A stretch of DNA of 33,304 bases from Clostridia bacterium. Its GTDB lineage: Bacteria > Bacillota > Clostridia > UBA1212. Positions 32,566 through 33,304 of this stretch are shown piece by piece. Within the stretch, counting starts at the first letter, position 1. Each line of letters starts with the position of its first letter. Location of the stretch: NCBI GenBank assembly GCA_017959965.1, contig JAGCZO010000044.1:1-33304 (forward strand). Direction: 5' to 3'. The notes under the pieces were generated by a model. The model worked only from the letters and a program-made list of their open reading frames with translations. It had not been told where the DNA came from and did not search any database. The translations under genes were made by a program, and so were the position numbers.

Positions 32566-33304
32566 TCACCCTAATTTCAGCACGCTGAGAAAAGCCTCCT
32601 GAGGGACCTCCACGCTGCCGAACTCGCGCATGCGTTTTTTGCCTTCTTTCTGCTTTTCAAGCAGCTTTTTCTTTCTTGTTATGTCGCCGCCGTAGCATTT
32701 GGCGAGAACGTCCTTGCGGTAGGCTCTGATGGTCTCCCGGGCGATAACCTTGCCGCCGATCATGGCCTGGATGGGCACCTCGAACTGCTGCCTCGGGATG
32801 GTGTCCTTGAGCTTTTCCGCGATCTTCCTGCCCCTGGCGTAGGCCTTGTCCGCATGAACTATAAACGACAGAGCATCGACGATCTCCCCGTTCAGGTAGA
32901 TGTCCAGCTTCACAAGATTTGACCTCTTGTAGCCGCTGAGCTCGTAGTCAAGGGAAGCGTAGCCTCTGGTCCTGGACTTCAGCAGGTCAAAATAATCGTA
33001 AATTACCTCGTTGAGGGGTATCTCGTAAGTGAGTACCACTCTGTCCGTCTCTATGTAGTCCATGTTGAGGAAGGTGCCGCGTCTCTCGTTGGTGAGTTCC
33101 ATGATATTGCCAACGTACTCCGCCGGAGTCATGACGGAGGCCTTCACAACAGGCTCCTCCATATATTCGATCTCCGCGGGATTGGGCATGTTGGTGGGGT
33201 TGTCAAGAATAATGACCTCGCCGTTCAGCTTATGGATGTGATAAATAACGCTTGGCGTGGTGGCAATGAGATCTATCTCATACTCTCTCGCCAATCTTTC
33301 CTGA
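32566..33304 (-). CDS. lepA: Elongation factor 4 (LepA), C-terminal part
   Basis: The gene runs off the window's right edge; about 245 codons remain of a protein usually near 600 residues. The sequence [13 protein letters not shown]...TPSVIYHIH and the domain from [18 protein letters not shown] onward (EF-G domain V-like) are conserved. So is the LepA-specific C-terminal domain with [31 protein letters not shown] and [22 protein letters not shown]. It is a ribosome-associated GTPase. A TTG at 33294 is not the start: the homologous frame continues upstream. The TGA at 32566-32568 almost touches the hemW start. Confidence 0.97.
   Translation of the reverse strand, partial: QERLAREYEIDLIATTPSVIYHIHKLNGEVIILDNPTNMPNPAEIEYMEEPVVKASVMTPAEYVGNIMELTNERRGTFLNMDYIETDRVVLTYEIPLNEVIYDYFDLLKSRTRGYASLDYELSGYKRSNLVKLDIYLNGEIVDALSFIVHADKAYARGRKIAEKLKDTIPRQQFEVPIQAMIGGKVIARETIRAYRKDVLAKCYGGDITRKKKLLEKQKEGKKRMREFGSVEVPQEAFLSVLKLG

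Noticed and set aside
1-33304. CRISPR array, tRNA, rRNA or phage genes
   Set aside because: I saw no regularly spaced repeats, cloverleaf-like segments, rRNA sequence or phage-type gene runs on either strand.

Overview
The window looks like a chromosomal segment of a strictly anaerobic, fermentative Clostridia-type bacterium (Bacillota). The evidence is two electron-bifurcating [FeFe]-hydrogenase operons, a DnaD/DnaI-type primosome gene pair, a class B sortase, a lepA-hemW pair, strong AGGAGG-type ribosome binding sites, and vegetative promoters close to TTGAAA-N17-TATAAT. The glycoside hydrolases suggest plant-polysaccharide fermentation, such as in gut or rumen. I cannot place it below class level. 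Only three genes, plus their terminators, lie on the + strand; the rest lie on the - strand.

Layout. 1-1956 (+): 3' part of a secreted-looking alpha/beta-hydrolase with an acidic EP-rich repeat and an apparently missing catalytic His. 2043-4058 (-): GH36 alpha-galactosidase. 4287-5183 (+): MscS channel. 5317-9489 (-): hydC-hydB-hydA operon 1. 9828-14047 (-): a second, divergent hydC-hydB-hydA operon, head to tail with the first. 14207-18474 (-): apparent five-gene operon reading sortase B, DnaD-domain protein, DnaI-like loader, DUF2007 protein, membrane protein. 18697-29093 (-): apparent six-gene operon reading GH78 alpha-L-rhamnosidase, frameshifted (p)ppGpp-hydrolase-like HD gene, M32 carboxypeptidase, ABC exporter half A, DUF1854 protein, ABC exporter half B. 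29448-30539 (+): leucine-rich-repeat lipoprotein. 30688-33304 (-): lepA (3' part), hemW, AIM24-family gene.

How the genes fit together. The two Hyd complexes would reoxidise NADH and reduced ferredoxin together to make H2 (or run in reverse). That is the usual redox outlet for an organism fermenting sugars released by the GH36, GH78 and esterase-like enzymes. The ABC-DUF1854-ABC trio is the best candidate for a poorly described system. Both exporter halves carry an extra N-terminal domain and a four-cysteine zinc ribbon before the membrane domain, and a DUF1854 protein is encoded between them.

The most striking signal outside the genes is the 8-mer CATTGGCG (reverse complement CGCCAATG). I counted it 19 times by eye, against about one expected. 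It occurs in both orientations, in coding and intergenic DNA, and in three reading frames where it uses codons that look otherwise rare here. Other points of note are a Cys-to-Tyr change in the last ferredoxin motif of the second HydB, Ser in the proton-relay position of both HydA proteins, and the same 12-mer at the 3' end of all three + strand genes.
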